Assembly (NCBI RefSeq): GCF_030165005.1
Contig: NZ_JASNNW010000010.1
Span: 157,041 to 221,040 of the forward strand
Direction of reading: 5' to 3'
Length of the DNA: 64,000 nucleotides
From: Blastococcus capsensis
Lineage (GTDB): Bacteria; Actinomycetota; Actinomycetes; Mycobacteriales; Geodermatophilaceae
Under the pieces are notes generated by a model. The model was not told the origin of the DNA. It made no database searches and worked only from the letters and a program-made list of their open reading frames with translations. The position numbers and the translations under genes were made by a program. Positions 40,409 through 50,875 of this stretch are shown one piece after another. How positions within the stretch are numbered: the stretch's first letter is position 1; each line of letters begins with the position of its first letter.

Positions 40409-41823
40409 CCAGCTCGACCCCCGCCACTTCCGTGGGCACGACGATCCGGCCGCGCGAGCGTGACGCGATCCTGCAGGCGCTGCGCGCCGGTGTCGTCCCA
40501 CGTGTCGGTCAGCAGCATGTGCAGGTCGGCCGGGCCGAGGAGGTCAAGGCCCTGCTGAGCGACGTCGACCGGATCGCCGACGGCGGCTCCGCCTTTCGCC
40601 TGGCCATCGGCGAGTACGGCTCCGGCAAGACGTTCTTCCTGAACCTGGTCCGGTCGATCGCGATGGAACGCAAGCTCGTCACGGTGCACGCCGACCTGTC
40701 ACCTGACCGACGGCTGCACGCAACCGGCGGCCAGGCCCGCTCCCTGTACGCGGAACTGATGCGCAACATCGCCACCCGCGCGAAGCCCGACGGTGGGGCC
40801 ATGGGCAGCATCGTCGAACGGTTCATCACCGCCGCGCTCACCGAGGCGCGGGACACCGGGACGACCCCGGACGCGGTCATCCGCGCCCGGCTCGCATCGC
40901 TGTCAGAGCTGACCGGCGGGTACGACTTCGCCGAGGTCATCGGCGCGTACTGGCGCGGGCACGACACCGGGAACGAGCAGCTCAAGAGCGACGCAGTGCG
41001 CTGGCTGCGCGGCGAGTTCAGCACCCGAACCGACGCCCGGGCGGCGCTCGGCGTGCGCACCATCGTCGATGACGCCAACTTCTACGACCAGCTCAAGCTC
41101 TTGGCCAGGTTCGTCGTCATGGCCGGCTTCGGCGGCCTGCTGGTGTGCCTCGACGAGATGGTCAACCTGTACAAGCTGGCAAGCACGCAGGCGCGCAACG
41201 CCAACTACGAGCAGATCCTGCGCATCCTGAACGACAGCCTGCAGGGAACCGCCGCCCACCTTGGGTTCATCCTGGGCGGCACCCCGGACTTCTTGCTCGA
41301 CACCCGGCGCGGCCTGTACTCGTACGCGGCGCTGCAGTCGCGCCTGGCCGAGAACACCTACGCCACAGGTGGCCTCGTCGACTACTCCGGCCCCGTCCTG
41401 CGCCTGGCAAACCTGACGCCCGAGGACTTCTACCTGCTCCTGACCCGCCTGCGGCTTGTGTTCGCCGGCGGCGATGCGAACGCCTATCTGGTTCCCGACG
41501 ACGCCCTGACGGCCTTCATGACCCACTGCTCCAGCCGCATCGGCGACGCGTACTTCCGGACACCGCGTACCACCATCAAGGAGTTCGTGAACCTGCTCGC
41601 CGTACTCGAGCAGAACCCGGGAACTGACTGGGCGCCGCTGGTCGGCGCGGTGAACCTGGTGGCCGAATCCAATCCCGATCTTGCGCCACTGGCCCAGGAA
41701 GACGACTTCGCGCGCCCGTACGCCACTGACGGCTCGGCCGACCAAACCCAGCCGGGGGTGGGATCGAGCTCCGCGTCCGCGTCGTCACGGGAGGACGACG
41801 ATCTCGCGACCTTCAGGCTGTGA
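40405..41823 (+). CDS. BrxD-like (DUF2791) P-loop ATPase
   Basis: A 472-residue ATPase of the DUF2791/BrxD type. It starts RPRERDAILQALRAGVVPRV, as in the family, with Walker A LAIGEYGSGKTFFLN (~residue 69) and Walker B GGLLVCLDEMVNLYK (~245), followed by FILGGTPDFLLDTRRG, a conserved sensor-like segment. In BREX type 2 and related systems BrxD is paired with the helicase BrxHI; here it lies directly upstream of an Lhr/BrxHI-like helicase. It probably loads or regulates the helicase on DNA. It overlaps the TerB gene by four bases and ends 13 bases before the helicase gene. Confidence 0.82.
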   Translation: MTSSTPATSVGTTIRPRERDAILQALRAGVVPRVGQQHVQVGRAEEVKALLSDVDRIADGGSAFRLAIGEYGSGKTFFLNLVRSIAMERKLVTVHADLSPDRRLHATGGQARSLYAELMRNIATRAKPDGGAMGSIVERFITAALTEARDTGTTPDAVIRARLASLSELTGGYDFAEVIGAYWRGHDTGNEQLKSDAVRWLRGEFSTRTDARAALGVRTIVDDANFYDQLKLLARFVVMAGFGGLLVCLDEMVNLYKLASTQARNANYEQILRILNDSLQGTAAHLGFILGGTPDFLLDTRRGLYSYAALQSRLAENTYATGGLVDYSGPVLRLANLTPEDFYLLLTRLRLVFAGGDANAYLVPDDALTAFMTHCSSRIGDAYFRTPRTTIKEFVNLLAVLEQNPGTDWAPLVGAVNLVAESNPDLAPLAQEDDFARPYATDGSADQTQPGVGSSSASASSREDDDLATFRL

Positions 41824-41836
41824 TGGGCCGCTGCGC

Positions 41837-44800
41837 ATGACTGGCACAGCGGGTGAGGCTGCAGGCCATCAGTCGTCGGCCTTCGTCGAGCTGCACCCGC
41901 GCATTCAACGATGGATCTGGGAGCAGAACTGGACCGAGTTGCGCGACGCGCAGGAACGCGCCGTCCGGCCGATCCTCGCCGGCAACCGGGACGTGATCAT
42001 CTCCGCGGCGACGGCCGCCGGGAAGACCGAAGCGGCGTTTCTCCCGATCTGCTCGGGTCTGTTGGTCGCGCGAGAAAGCGCGGCGGACGTGCGCGGGCAG
42101 AGGGACGAGCGCTCTGAGCAGCAGCGTGCGGCATCCGGAGTGCAGGCGCTGTACGTGAGCCCCCTCAAGGCGCTCATCAACGACCAGTACGGCCGGCTCG
42201 ACGCCCTCTGCGAGCACTTGGACATGCCGGTCCATCGCTGGCACGGGGACGTTCCCGGCTCACGCAAGGCCAAGGTGCTCAGTGATCCCGACGGGATCCT
42301 GCTCATCACGCCGGAATCCCTGGAGGCGCTCCTCGTCGTTCACGGCCCCAAGGTTGCGAGGATCCTCGGCGGACTGCGCTACGTCGTCATCGACGAGATG
42401 CACTCGTTCCTCGGAACCGAACGAGGTATGCAGCTCCAGTCGCTCCTGCACCGGGTCGAGCTGGCCGTGCGTCGGCGCATCCCCAGGATCGGGCTGTCGG
42501 CGACGCTCGGCGACATGGACGATGCGGCGGCGTACCTGCGCCCCGGCGCTGGGCCACGCGTCACCGTGATCACCTCAGTGGACGACACCCACGAACTGAA
42601 GCTGCAGCTGCGCGGCTATGAGGTGCTGCCGGCGCAGCTCTCGGCACGCCAGGCGGAGCACGCGGAGGCCAGCGGGCGCGACGTAGAAGCCGAGGAGGTG
42701 ACCGAGGGGCATCAGCTGGCGATCGCCGATCACCTCTTCCGGACGCTGCGCGGGACCGACAACCTCGTCTTCGCCAACTCGCGACGCGAAGTGGAGATCT
42801 ACGCGGACCTGCTGCAGCGACGATCCGAGCGCGAACACGTCCCGAACGAGTTCATTCCGCACCACGGGAGCCTCTCCAAGGAACTGCGCGAGTTCGCCGA
42901 AGCTCGGCTGAAGAACCGAGACACTCCAGTCAGTGCGATCTGCACGTCCACACTGGAGATGGGGATCGACATCGGGTCTGTCACCTCCATCGCCCAACTA
43001 GGTGCGCCCCAGTCGGTGGCGAGCATGCGGCAGCGGCTGGGCCGGTCGGGCCGTCGCGGTGGCGGCGCGACGATGCGGCTGTACGTCACCGAGCCGCAGG
43101 TAAGCCCGCAGACACCGCCGTCTGACGCGTTGCGCACCGAAGTCGTCCAGAGCATCGCCATGGTCAACCTGCTGCTCGATCGCTGGAACGAGGCGCCGAA
43201 CTCGGGCGGACTCCACCTGTCCACGCTCGTTCAGCAGCTGCTGTCGTTGATCGCTCAGCACGGTGGGGTCACACCGCTCGAGGCATACCGGGTGCTGTGC
43301 GAAACCGGCCCTTTCGCCGGCGTCTCCCGGGACACATTCAAGCGACTGCTGCGTGCACTTGCAGATGAGCGAGTTGACCTGCTCATGCAGGCTTCTGACG
43401 GGCTGCTGCTGCACGGGCAAGCCGGCGAGCGCCTGGTCAATCACTACTCGTTCTACGCGGCTTTTCGCACCGGTGAGGAGTACCGCCTCATCGCCAGCGG
43501 TCGCACGCTCGGGACCTTGCCGGTCGACTATCCGCTGATGCCCGGGTCCCTGCTCATTTTCGGCGGACGACGCTGGAGGGTGCTGGCGGTCGACTCGCAC
43601 GAGAAGGTCATCGAACTGATCCGGTCGTCTGGAGGACGGCCCCCGACGTTCGCCGGCGCCGGCGCCGCGGTCGCTGACCGGATCCGCCAGGAGATGCGGC
43701 GTGTGTACCTGAGTGCCGATGTGCCGGCCTACCTGGACGCAACGGCGGTCCAGTTGCTCGCCGAGGGCCGCAACAACTTCGCCCGATACGGGCTCGGGGC
43801 CGACCCTTTGCTGACCATCGGCGCGGACACGTTGATCTTCCCGTGGCGCGGAGATCGCGTCTGCTCGACGCTGGCGGTGGCCCTGACCGCTGCCGGCATC
43901 GAGGTGGCCCAAGACGGCGTCTGCCTGACAATGAGCAACTGCACGCGAGACCAGGCTTTGAGCCGCCTCGCCGAGCTGGTCGAGCAGGGCGCCCGCCAGC
44001 CAGCCTTGTTAGCGGCCAGGGTCGACAACAAGATCGTCGAGAAGTACGACGAGCAGCTCAGTGAGGAGCTGCTCAACGAGGGCTTCGCCGCACGCAGCCT
44101 CGATGCCGAAGGCGCCTGGGAGGCCGCACGCCAGCTACTGCAAGAGGCTCGAGACGTCGCCGCCGATCGGCCGGACGACGCACGCAGCACCTCAACAGCG
44201 GCGCAGTCGTCGGTGCCGGCCGCCGACGCGTTGGCGCACGACGTGTCCGCCCGATCCGCCGCCGCGGAGGCGCCTCGCCTGGCCTCGACGACGTCGGCCG
44301 CTGGAGCCCGCCGGCGACCGCACGGCCGCCCGGAGCTCGGCACCACCCCCTTCGCCGTGGTGGATGTGGAGACGACGGGCTTCTCCCCGCGGCTTCATGA
44401 CCGGATCGTGGAGATCGCGATCGTCCGAACCGCACCGGACGGCGCCGTTGAGGACTCCTGGTCGACGTTGCTGAATCCGCAGCGCGACCTCGGCCCGACG
44501 CACGTGCACGGAATCCGCGGGGCCGATGTTCTCGACGCGCCCAGGTTCTTGGATGTGGCAGGGGATGTCGCCGACCGGCTCGACGGGGCCGTTGTGGTCG
44601 CCCACAACGCCCGCTTCGATCTCGGGTTCGTGTCATCGGAGTTCACGCGTCTGGGGGCGGCACCCCCCACCTGGCCGGCGCTTTGCACCCTCGCGCTGTC
44701 GTATCGGTTGGGAGCGTTCGGCGGTGGCCGGCTGGCCGACTGCCTGGCGGCAGAGTCGATCACCCACCCGGGCGAGCACACGGCCTTGGGGGATGCGACC

Positions 44801-45586
44801 GCGACAGCCGAACTGCTGGGCGTCTACCTGCGGCGCGTCGGCGGGGGCACACTGACCGACTTCGGCTGTGTGCCCGACACGTGGCCCGAGCCGCCGAGCT
44901 GGTCCGTGTGGCCGATCGGCGGCCGGGTGCGACCCCGCTCGTCGCGATCCCGGCCGGAGGCCTCACCACTCGTCACGCTGATCCGGCACCTTCCCGCACA
45001 CAACGTGGGGGGCGCGACGGAGCCAGCCGATACCGCGGCCTACCTCGATGTGCTGTCCCGCGCGCTGGAGGACCGGCGCTTGGACTCAGCGGAGGTACAG
45101 ACCCTTGCCGACACAGCCCAAGCATGGGGGCTCTCACGCTCGGACGTGCACCGCGCCCACATGAACTACCTGGAGGCGCTGGCCCTGACGGCGCTAGGAG
45201 ACGGTGTGGTCACCGACCTGGAGGCCGAGGACCTCGCGGACGTGGCGGCTGCACTCGGATTCGGAGTCGGCGAGATCGCTGCCGCCCTCCATGCGGCACG
45301 GACCCGAACCCCGAGCCAAAGTCGAAGCGAGGATCTCCGCGGGCTCGGCGTGTGCTTCACCGGCGCACTCCAGACGCGCATCCAGGGACAGCCCATCACC
45401 CGCGACCAGGCACACGGCCTCGCGCGAGCAGCAGGTCTGGTCGTGCACGAACGCGTCACGAAGGCGCTCGACGTGCTCGTCGCCGCCGACGCTGAGTCCC
45501 TGTCAGGGAAGACAGAGAAGGCACGCTCGTACGGAACCCGGATCATGAGCGAGACCAACTTCTGGCACGCGATCGGCCGATCGTGA
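41837..45586 (+). CDS. Lhr/BrxHI-like helicase fused to DEDDh exonuclease, TerB-like and BRCT domains
   Basis: A 1,249-residue protein. Residues ~1-780 are a large SF2 helicase: SAATAAGKTEAAFLP (Walker A, ~56), VVIDEMHSFLG (~186), GLSATLGD, and SMRQRLGRSGRRGGGATM (motif VI). After an alanine-rich linker comes a DnaQ-like DEDDh exonuclease (~838-1000): FAVVDVETTGF, HGIRGADV, VVAHNARFDLGF and the HTALGDATATAELL ending. Then a TerB-like helical domain (LTALGDGVVTDLEAEDLADV, ~1120) and a C-terminal BRCT domain (LGVCFTGALQTRIQGQPITR, ~1168 on). Helicase plus 3'-5' exonuclease in one chain suggests unwinding-coupled DNA degradation. It is the third gene of the TerB operon. Confidence 0.84.
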   Translation: MTGTAGEAAGHQSSAFVELHPRIQRWIWEQNWTELRDAQERAVRPILAGNRDVIISAATAAGKTEAAFLPICSGLLVARESAADVRGQRDERSEQQRAASGVQALYVSPLKALINDQYGRLDALCEHLDMPVHRWHGDVPGSRKAKVLSDPDGILLITPESLEALLVVHGPKVARILGGLRYVVIDEMHSFLGTERGMQLQSLLHRVELAVRRRIPRIGLSATLGDMDDAAAYLRPGAGPRVTVITSVDDTHELKLQLRGYEVLPAQLSARQAEHAEASGRDVEAEEVTEGHQLAIADHLFRTLRGTDNLVFANSRREVEIYADLLQRRSEREHVPNEFIPHHGSLSKELREFAEARLKNRDTPVSAICTSTLEMGIDIGSVTSIAQLGAPQSVASMRQRLGRSGRRGGGATMRLYVTEPQVSPQTPPSDALRTEVVQSIAMVNLLLDRWNEAPNSGGLHLSTLVQQLLSLIAQHGGVTPLEAYRVLCETGPFAGVSRDTFKRLLRALADERVDLLMQASDGLLLHGQAGERLVNHYSFYAAFRTGEEYRLIASGRTLGTLPVDYPLMPGSLLIFGGRRWRVLAVDSHEKVIELIRSSGGRPPTFAGAGAAVADRIRQEMRRVYLSADVPAYLDATAVQLLAEGRNNFARYGLGADPLLTIGADTLIFPWRGDRVCSTLAVALTAAGIEVAQDGVCLTMSNCTRDQALSRLAELVEQGARQPALLAARVDNKIVEKYDEQLSEELLNEGFAARSLDAEGAWEAARQLLQEARDVAADRPDDARSTSTAAQSSVPAADALAHDVSARSAAAEAPRLASTTSAAGARRRPHGRPELGTTPFAVVDVETTGFSPRLHDRIVEIAIVRTAPDGAVEDSWSTLLNPQRDLGPTHVHGIRGADVLDAPRFLDVAGDVADRLDGAVVVAHNARFDLGFVSSEFTRLGAAPPTWPALCTLALSYRLGAFGGGRLADCLAAESITHPGEHTALGDATATAELLGVYLRRVGGGTLTDFGCVPDTWPEPPSWSVWPIGGRVRPRSSRSRPEASPLVTLIRHLPAHNVGGATEPADTAAYLDVLSRALEDRRLDSAEVQTLADTAQAWGLSRSDVHRAHMNYLEALALTALGDGVVTDLEAEDLADVAAALGFGVGEIAAALHAARTRTPSQSRSEDLRGLGVCFTGALQTRIQGQPITRDQAHGLARAAGLVVHERVTKALDVLVAADAESLSGKTEKARSYGTRIMSETNFWHAIGRS

Positions 45587-45982
45587 TCCCAAACGTGGCC
45601 GGTCACGGGGGCTTGTAGCCGCCGGACTCTGAACTGGCTGCGGTCCGGCGAGTGTGATTGGTGTGAGCCTGCCATGAACACGTCGAGCTCACGGGTGGTG
45701 CCGCGACCTTCGCGACCTGCCCAGAAGTCTCTAAACGAGTCGCCGCCAGAGGCATCGGCCAGCGCTCGCCCTAAACCGGCACCATCGGGCACAGCCAGCG
45801 ACTTGCGCGCGTGATCGCTCACGTGCCGGAACTGCCCGCCAACGTCTACCCGTATCGCCTGTTCATGTGACCCGGCGGCTCCACGATCCCAATGGCCAGC
45901 ACGAGCAGCCGCCGCACCGGCCAGACCAGCGTGTCCCCGGGGCGCTTCACGCGGCAGGGCTGCTGCCTGCGACGGTGGGCCG
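45587..45982. other. intergenic, no confident gene
   Basis: The gap between the TerB operon and the next gene. A minus-strand frame (from 45822) runs back under the helicase gene, with mixed codon quality and no motif; I do not accept it. No terminator with a clear stem was identified. Confidence 0.4.
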
Positions 45983-45985
45983 GTG

Positions 45986-46852
45986 ATGACGACCTACGAC
46001 ATGGGGCCGCCAGGACGTCGGCTGCGCATTTCCACAAGCGACGAGGTCCTGCGCCCGGGGGTAGCCGCTCACCTGTTGACGTTGAGGATCAGCGTCCACG
46101 GTGCCTGGCTCGATCCCAGTGATAGCCAGACATCGGCCGCGGTGATCGTGGAGGGGACTGTGGATGGTGGCTCTCCGCTCCGCCCGCTATCGGGAATCCA
46201 AGCCCGGGTCATGAACGTCCGCAGCTTCCCCATCAACGAACGCCTGGTCGTGCTGTTGTCGGACGAGCAGTTGCTGCAACTCGAGGTCGACCGTGGGGAC
46301 GGCGATGTCGAGCTACAGCTCGACCTCTCCGCGACTGTTCTCAACCTTCCACCGGGGGAGTACCCCACCTACGACGCACAGATCGCCTACCGCATCCCCG
46401 CTCGGCGTTGGCTGGAGTTGATGGACTCCGCCGGGAGGCTGATCGGCATCACTGTGCGCGTGCCCAGCCCGCTCACCGACTCCGCCACGGGTAGCCAGGT
46501 GCCACGCGATACCGACCCGTCGCTGGCGCGAGCGAGTCAGCGCCTGCGTGAGGCCCGGGCCGCACTCCGCGACGGCGACCCAGCGGCCTGTATCAGGCAC
46601 TGCCGGCTCGTTCTGGAAAATCTCCGCTTGCTTGACCCACCGCAAGCGGCCGACGTGGTGCGCAAGACCACGCCGCAGACCCGGACCGCAGCACAGCGGT
46701 GGTCGGCGCTCTTCCATGACCTGTACAGCCTTGCCAGCGCAGCGAGCCACGACGATTACGTCACCGCAGACTTCAGCTGGTCCCGCGAAGATGCTCAGGC
46801 GATCCTGGCGGCGACGGCCGGCCTGCTCGCCCGGGTCAGGGTTGATCTTTGA
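45986..46852 (+). CDS. hypothetical protein with C-terminal helical domain
   Basis: A 288-residue protein. The first ~165 residues look beta-rich (RRLRISTSDEVLRPGVAAHL, NERLVVLLSDEQLLQLEVDR, VELQLDLSATVLNLPPGEY), possibly a lectin-like or immunoglobulin-like sandwich. Residues ~175-288 form a helical bundle: LARASQRLREARAALRDGDP, CIRHCRLVLENLRLL, then FHDLYSLASAASHDDYVTAD. The last part recalls HEPN-like or AbiJ-type helical domains, but the canonical R-x4-6-H motif is not seen. It lies between the TerB operon and the Gabija-like pair, so a defence role is plausible. Start ATG 45986 (GTG 45983 is the alternative). Confidence 0.5.
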   Translation: MTTYDMGPPGRRLRISTSDEVLRPGVAAHLLTLRISVHGAWLDPSDSQTSAAVIVEGTVDGGSPLRPLSGIQARVMNVRSFPINERLVVLLSDEQLLQLEVDRGDGDVELQLDLSATVLNLPPGEYPTYDAQIAYRIPARRWLELMDSAGRLIGITVRVPSPLTDSATGSQVPRDTDPSLARASQRLREARAALRDGDPAACIRHCRLVLENLRLLDPPQAADVVRKTTPQTRTAAQRWSALFHDLYSLASAASHDDYVTADFSWSREDAQAILAATAGLLARVRVDL

Positions 46853-46876
46853 CTGGGTGCGGTGCCGACGGTCACC

Positions 46877-48514
46877 TCACTGCGTCGAAAGGGCGTAGTC
46901 CAGAAACTCACGGTGCGGCCTCCTCTTCACATCCCAACGCCCTCGGGCGTCCGGCGGACGGGGCCGCTGCTCGCAGACGGTGAGGCACACGAGCTTGCGC
47001 GCGCGGGACACCGCGACGAAGTACTCCTCGCGTTGGTCGTTGCCCCAGAACATCTCGTGCTCGACCCCGAGGACGACGACCGCGTCGAACTCCATGCCCT
47101 TGGCCTTGTGCACGGTCAGGAGCTTGACGGCATCGCGCCCGGTGAACTCGCGGATGGCTTGGGTGATGTCGCCGGCCTCGGCCCTCAGTTCCTCCAGACG
47201 GCTGTGCGCCGTCTCGATCAGTTCTTGCAGCCGCCGCCCCTGCTGGTACGCCGGAGCAAGCGCGACGAGCATCTCCTCTCCCAAGCGGTCGAGGAAGGGA
47301 GTGACCAGCTGACGGGTCGTCGCGTCCGGGTCACTGCGATGGCGGCGCCGCGCCTGGTCGAGTGCCTGGCGCAGCTCGACGTAGGGCCGATCGGTGAGCT
47401 CCTGCCCTCGCCATCCGGTGGCGACATCCAGCAGGCGTGCGTACGCGTCGGGCTCCCGGTCTCCGGTGATCACGGCAAGGAAGTCGATGATCAACATGAC
47501 GACGGGCTCGGCTGCGAGGTCCTGCAGATCGCTGTCGTCCCGGAAGCGGACGCCGCGTGCCCGCAGCTCCGCGCGCAGCGCTTCGGTGTAGAGACCCACC
47601 TGTTGACGCACGAGGACGGCGATCTCATCCGGGGGGATGCCGTCGGCGGTGATCCAGGAGGTGATGCGGTCGGCCACTTCCCGGGCCTCCTGCGCGCTGT
47701 CTTCCAGACGCAGGATCTCGATGATCCCGCCGTCACCGAGGATGTCGGCATCGGCGACGGCGGCGCTGGGCTCCATGACCGCGATCATGGCGTTCTGCAT
47801 CCGGCGGAGCCGGGGCTTGGCCCGGAAGTTCTGGTACAGGTTCAGCGGGGTGGCGTCGAAGTCGGTGGCGAACCGGGCGAGAACCCCCTCGAGTGCTCCG
47901 GCGAAGCCCATGATCCGCTGCTTCACATCGCCCACGGCAGTGAGCTGCATGTCAGTGTCGTGGAAGGCGGCGTGCAGGAGGTTGTACTGGTTGGTCGTGC
48001 AGTCCTGGAACTCGTCGAGGAAGACGAACCCGTAGGTCTGGCGCAGCGCGGCGCGCGCCAATGGGCTGGTCTCCAAGATCGTGGTCGCGAGTGGAGGCAG
48101 TGAGTCCAGGTCCAGCTGGCGGCCGGTGATGCGGTCCTTGCCGATGGTGTAGTCAGCGTCGAGGGCGTCGTTTCCGGTGAGCACTGGCCGGAAGGCGTCG
48201 ATGAGCCGCTTCGCGAAGGCGTGGAAGGTGTAGCTGTCCAGGCGGGCAGCGAGCTCCGGGGCGCACCTACGACGCACCCGGTCCCGGAGAGTCCTGGCCG
48301 CATCCACCTTGAAGGAGATGGCCAGGATGCGCCTCGGGTACCGGCTGTGCCCGGTCCGGAGCAGGAAGTCGGCTCGCTGGGCGAGCAGCTCGGTCTTGCC
48401 AGCTCCGGGTCCTGCGGTGACGACGAGGTTGCCCGCCCGCGCAGTGGCGACCGTGAGCGCGTTGCGCTCCAGCGTCATGCCGGCCGCCGGTGTCCACGCC
48501 TCCGGAGTGATCAT
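46877..48514 (-). CDS. gajB: GajB-like UvrD/Rep helicase
   Basis: A 545-residue SF1A helicase. Motifs: Walker A VVTAGPGAGKTELLAQRADF (~residue 31), FVFLDEFQDCTTNQYNLL (Walker B), AVGDVKQRIMGFAGA, LLTVHKAKGMEFDAVVVLG, and EYFVAVSRARKLVCLTV. Its length matches the small UvrD-like helicases that accompany class 2 OLD nucleases (GajB of Gabija). It starts inside the stop of the OLD gene (ATGA overlap at 48511-48514), so it is translationally coupled to it. In Gabija, GajB assists GajA nuclease activity, responding to DNA ends and nucleotide levels. It is intact here, although its partner is interrupted. Confidence 0.82.
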   Translation of the reverse strand: MITPEAWTPAAGMTLERNALTVATARAGNLVVTAGPGAGKTELLAQRADFLLRTGHSRYPRRILAISFKVDAARTLRDRVRRRCAPELAARLDSYTFHAFAKRLIDAFRPVLTGNDALDADYTIGKDRITGRQLDLDSLPPLATTILETSPLARAALRQTYGFVFLDEFQDCTTNQYNLLHAAFHDTDMQLTAVGDVKQRIMGFAGALEGVLARFATDFDATPLNLYQNFRAKPRLRRMQNAMIAVMEPSAAVADADILGDGGIIEILRLEDSAQEAREVADRITSWITADGIPPDEIAVLVRQQVGLYTEALRAELRARGVRFRDDSDLQDLAAEPVVMLIIDFLAVITGDREPDAYARLLDVATGWRGQELTDRPYVELRQALDQARRRHRSDPDATTRQLVTPFLDRLGEEMLVALAPAYQQGRRLQELIETAHSRLEELRAEAGDITQAIREFTGRDAVKLLTVHKAKGMEFDAVVVLGVEHEMFWGNDQREEYFVAVSRARKLVCLTVCEQRPRPPDARGRWDVKRRPHREFLDYALSTQ

Positions 48515-49932
48515 TCCGGGAGGTTCGCGATGGTGGCGACCACGAAGTCGGTGAGCCTTCGGAGTGACTCGGGCATCGACGCGAGCAGGGGGGCGTCGTC
48601 GAGCCCGGCGAGCGCGGTGATGTGGTTCACCGGCTTACTGCCCACCTTGAAGCGCTGGTGGTAGGCGCCGAAGAGGGCTTGTTCGTCCGTGCTGTAGTGC
48701 GTCGCGTCGCCCGCCTTGCCCAGGACCGACTTGGTCTCAGCGGCCGAGGGCGCCTGGCGCTCGTCGGCCTGCAGGCCGTAGGCCTCCGGGAACTGCTGGA
48801 GCAGGGCGAAGTCGAGGTCCAAAGGGTCGGAGAAGAAGACGCCGTGGGTCTCGAGGTGGGCGATCCACTTGGGACCTTCGCCATTGACGTCACGGACGTC
48901 GGAGGTCTCCTTCTTCAAGCCCTCGACGTGGGTGGCGGTGATGGCCGTCGTACCGGCCGGGCTGAAGCGGAGCAGCTCGCCCGCGGCGTAGCCCAGCCGA
49001 CCCCACCCGCCCTGGTGCCGGCCCAGGTCCAAGTCCAGGAGGGTGACGTGCGGGATGCCCAGCCCGTGCAACAGGCGCCAGAAGTGGTTGACGTGACGAC
49101 CACCCAGGGGAACGACGGAGATGGTGCTGGCATCGGCGTCCACGGCGGCGAGCTGGAGGCAGCGCGGAAGGACGATCTCCTCGCTTGCGCCCTCGCCGAG
49201 GACGACGAATCGGGCGAAGTACAGCTCGGGGTAGGCGTGCAGCGCCTCCCGGACGAACTTGTGCGCTTCCTCCTCCTCAGCGGGCATGGTCACGGTCGAG
49301 ACCGTGGTGAGACGGTTGGCGTCCAGCCGCAGGTAGCGGACCTGCGCGGGGTCGACCCGCCGCATCAGCGAGGAGGAGTGGGTGGCGACGACGGCCTGGG
49401 CGTCGTGTCCGGTGACCATGGCCTTCAGGGCTGCCAGTACGCGTCCCAGGTAGTGCGGGGACAGGCTGTCCTCCGGCTCCTCGACAGCGAGAAGCGTGAA
49501 GACCGGTGGCCGCAGCCGGCCGGGATCGAAGGTCGTGGTCCGGCCCGCGAGGGTGTCCTGACCGATGGAGTGTGCGGTGAGCACCAGGGAGACGTACAGC
49601 AGCGACATCTGGCCGTCGCTCAGCATGGAGAAGTCCACGGTGGGCTTGCCGTGCCCCGGGGCGAACTCGAGGGTGATGTGCCGCAGCACGCCTTCGATCT
49701 CGTTGAGTGCGAACGACAGGCTGGGGTTGGTGAGGAAGTCGCCGGAATGAATGCTGCCCCAGTGGCCGGTCAGGCCGGTGGCGACGTCACCGATGGCGGG
49801 GTTGGTGGCCAGAGCGTCGCTGATCTGCTGGCCCAGGCTGGTGACGGTGTCGCGCTGAGCCTGCCAGTCCGCGGCGCGCAGCAGCCGGCCCTGATCAGCC
49901 CCGCGTTTTGCGGACCATGTGATTTGGTCCTT

Positions 49933-50875
49933 CTATGCTGCGACCTGCGAATCGATCCACTCGTTGAGGGCCTCTTGTGGGGTCCTGTAGTCAAGCGCTG
50001 AGTGGAGTCGTTTCCTGTTATACCAGAGTTCGATGTAGCGAGTCACGTCGCGGCGGGCGTGGTCTCTGGTGGGATAGGCGGTCCGGTGAACGCGTTCGTT
50101 CTTCAGCGCGGCGAAGAACGATTCGGCCATGGCGTTGTCGTAACAGATGCCGGTTCGGCCGACCGAGTGGCGCAGGTCGAGCTCGGCGATGGTGGTCGCA
50201 AAGTCGTGCGACGTGTAATTGCTACCGCGGTCGGAATGAAAGATCGCGCCCGGGTCGAGTTCTGTCCGGCCGGCGGCATGACGAAGTGCGTTCTGGATGA
50301 GCGGGGTCTTGTAGTCCTCGCCCATGGCGTAGCCGATGACCATCTTGGTGTGGCAGTCGATTACGGTGGCCAGAAAGAGCCATCCTTCCCAGGTCGGGAT
50401 GTAGGTGATGTCACCGACCATCTTCTGGCCCGGTGCGGAGGCGGTGAAGTCCTGCTCGAGCAGGTCGGGCAGGTGCTGACCTGTCCCGTCGCCCGCGGTC
50501 AGGCTGGCCCGCCACGGACGGGGCTGACAGGGCCGTAGGCCCAGCTCACGCATGATGTCGCGGACCAGCTCGGGGCCGCAGTGCACGCCGGAGCGGGCCA
50601 GAGCGGCGTGGATGCGCCGGTAGCCGTAGGTCTCATCGGAGTCGGCGAACTCGTGAGCGATGAGCAGCGCCAGTCGCTCGCGTCGGCTCGCGGTCGCCGA
50701 CTGCGGCCGCTTACGCCAGTCGAAGAATCCCGACGAGGACACGGCCAGCCAGCTACACATCTTCTTCACCGGGTATGCACGCTTCGCGTCGTCGTTGTCA
50801 TCTCGACACGAGTCGATGAACTCGAACTTCTCGACTACCGGGGATCCCGGGCGAAGTACGCAGCGGCTTTTTTTA
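49933..50875 (-). CDS. IS3-family transposase OrfB (made by -1 frameshift)
   Basis: A DDE integrase. The part from the first ATG (50769) is 278 residues, but the frame extends upstream (EKFEFIDSCRDDNDDAKRAY) to the A7 run shared with orfA. Core residues: VGDITYIPTWEGW (first Asp), FHSDRGSNYTS (second Asp) and NAMAESFFAALKNE (Glu). The N-terminal HTH_21-like region is RRERLALLIAHEFADSDETY-GYRR. It is expected to be produced as an OrfAB fusion that cuts and joins the IS ends. The reading frame is intact. Confidence 0.85.

Noticed and set aside
45592..45822. Small minus-strand gene beginning near 45822
   Set aside because: Codon usage is mixed, the frame runs back under the helicase gene and no family is recognised.
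46862..48103. 413-residue plus-strand frame opposite gajB
   Set aside because: All helicase motifs are on the minus strand; this is an antisense shadow.
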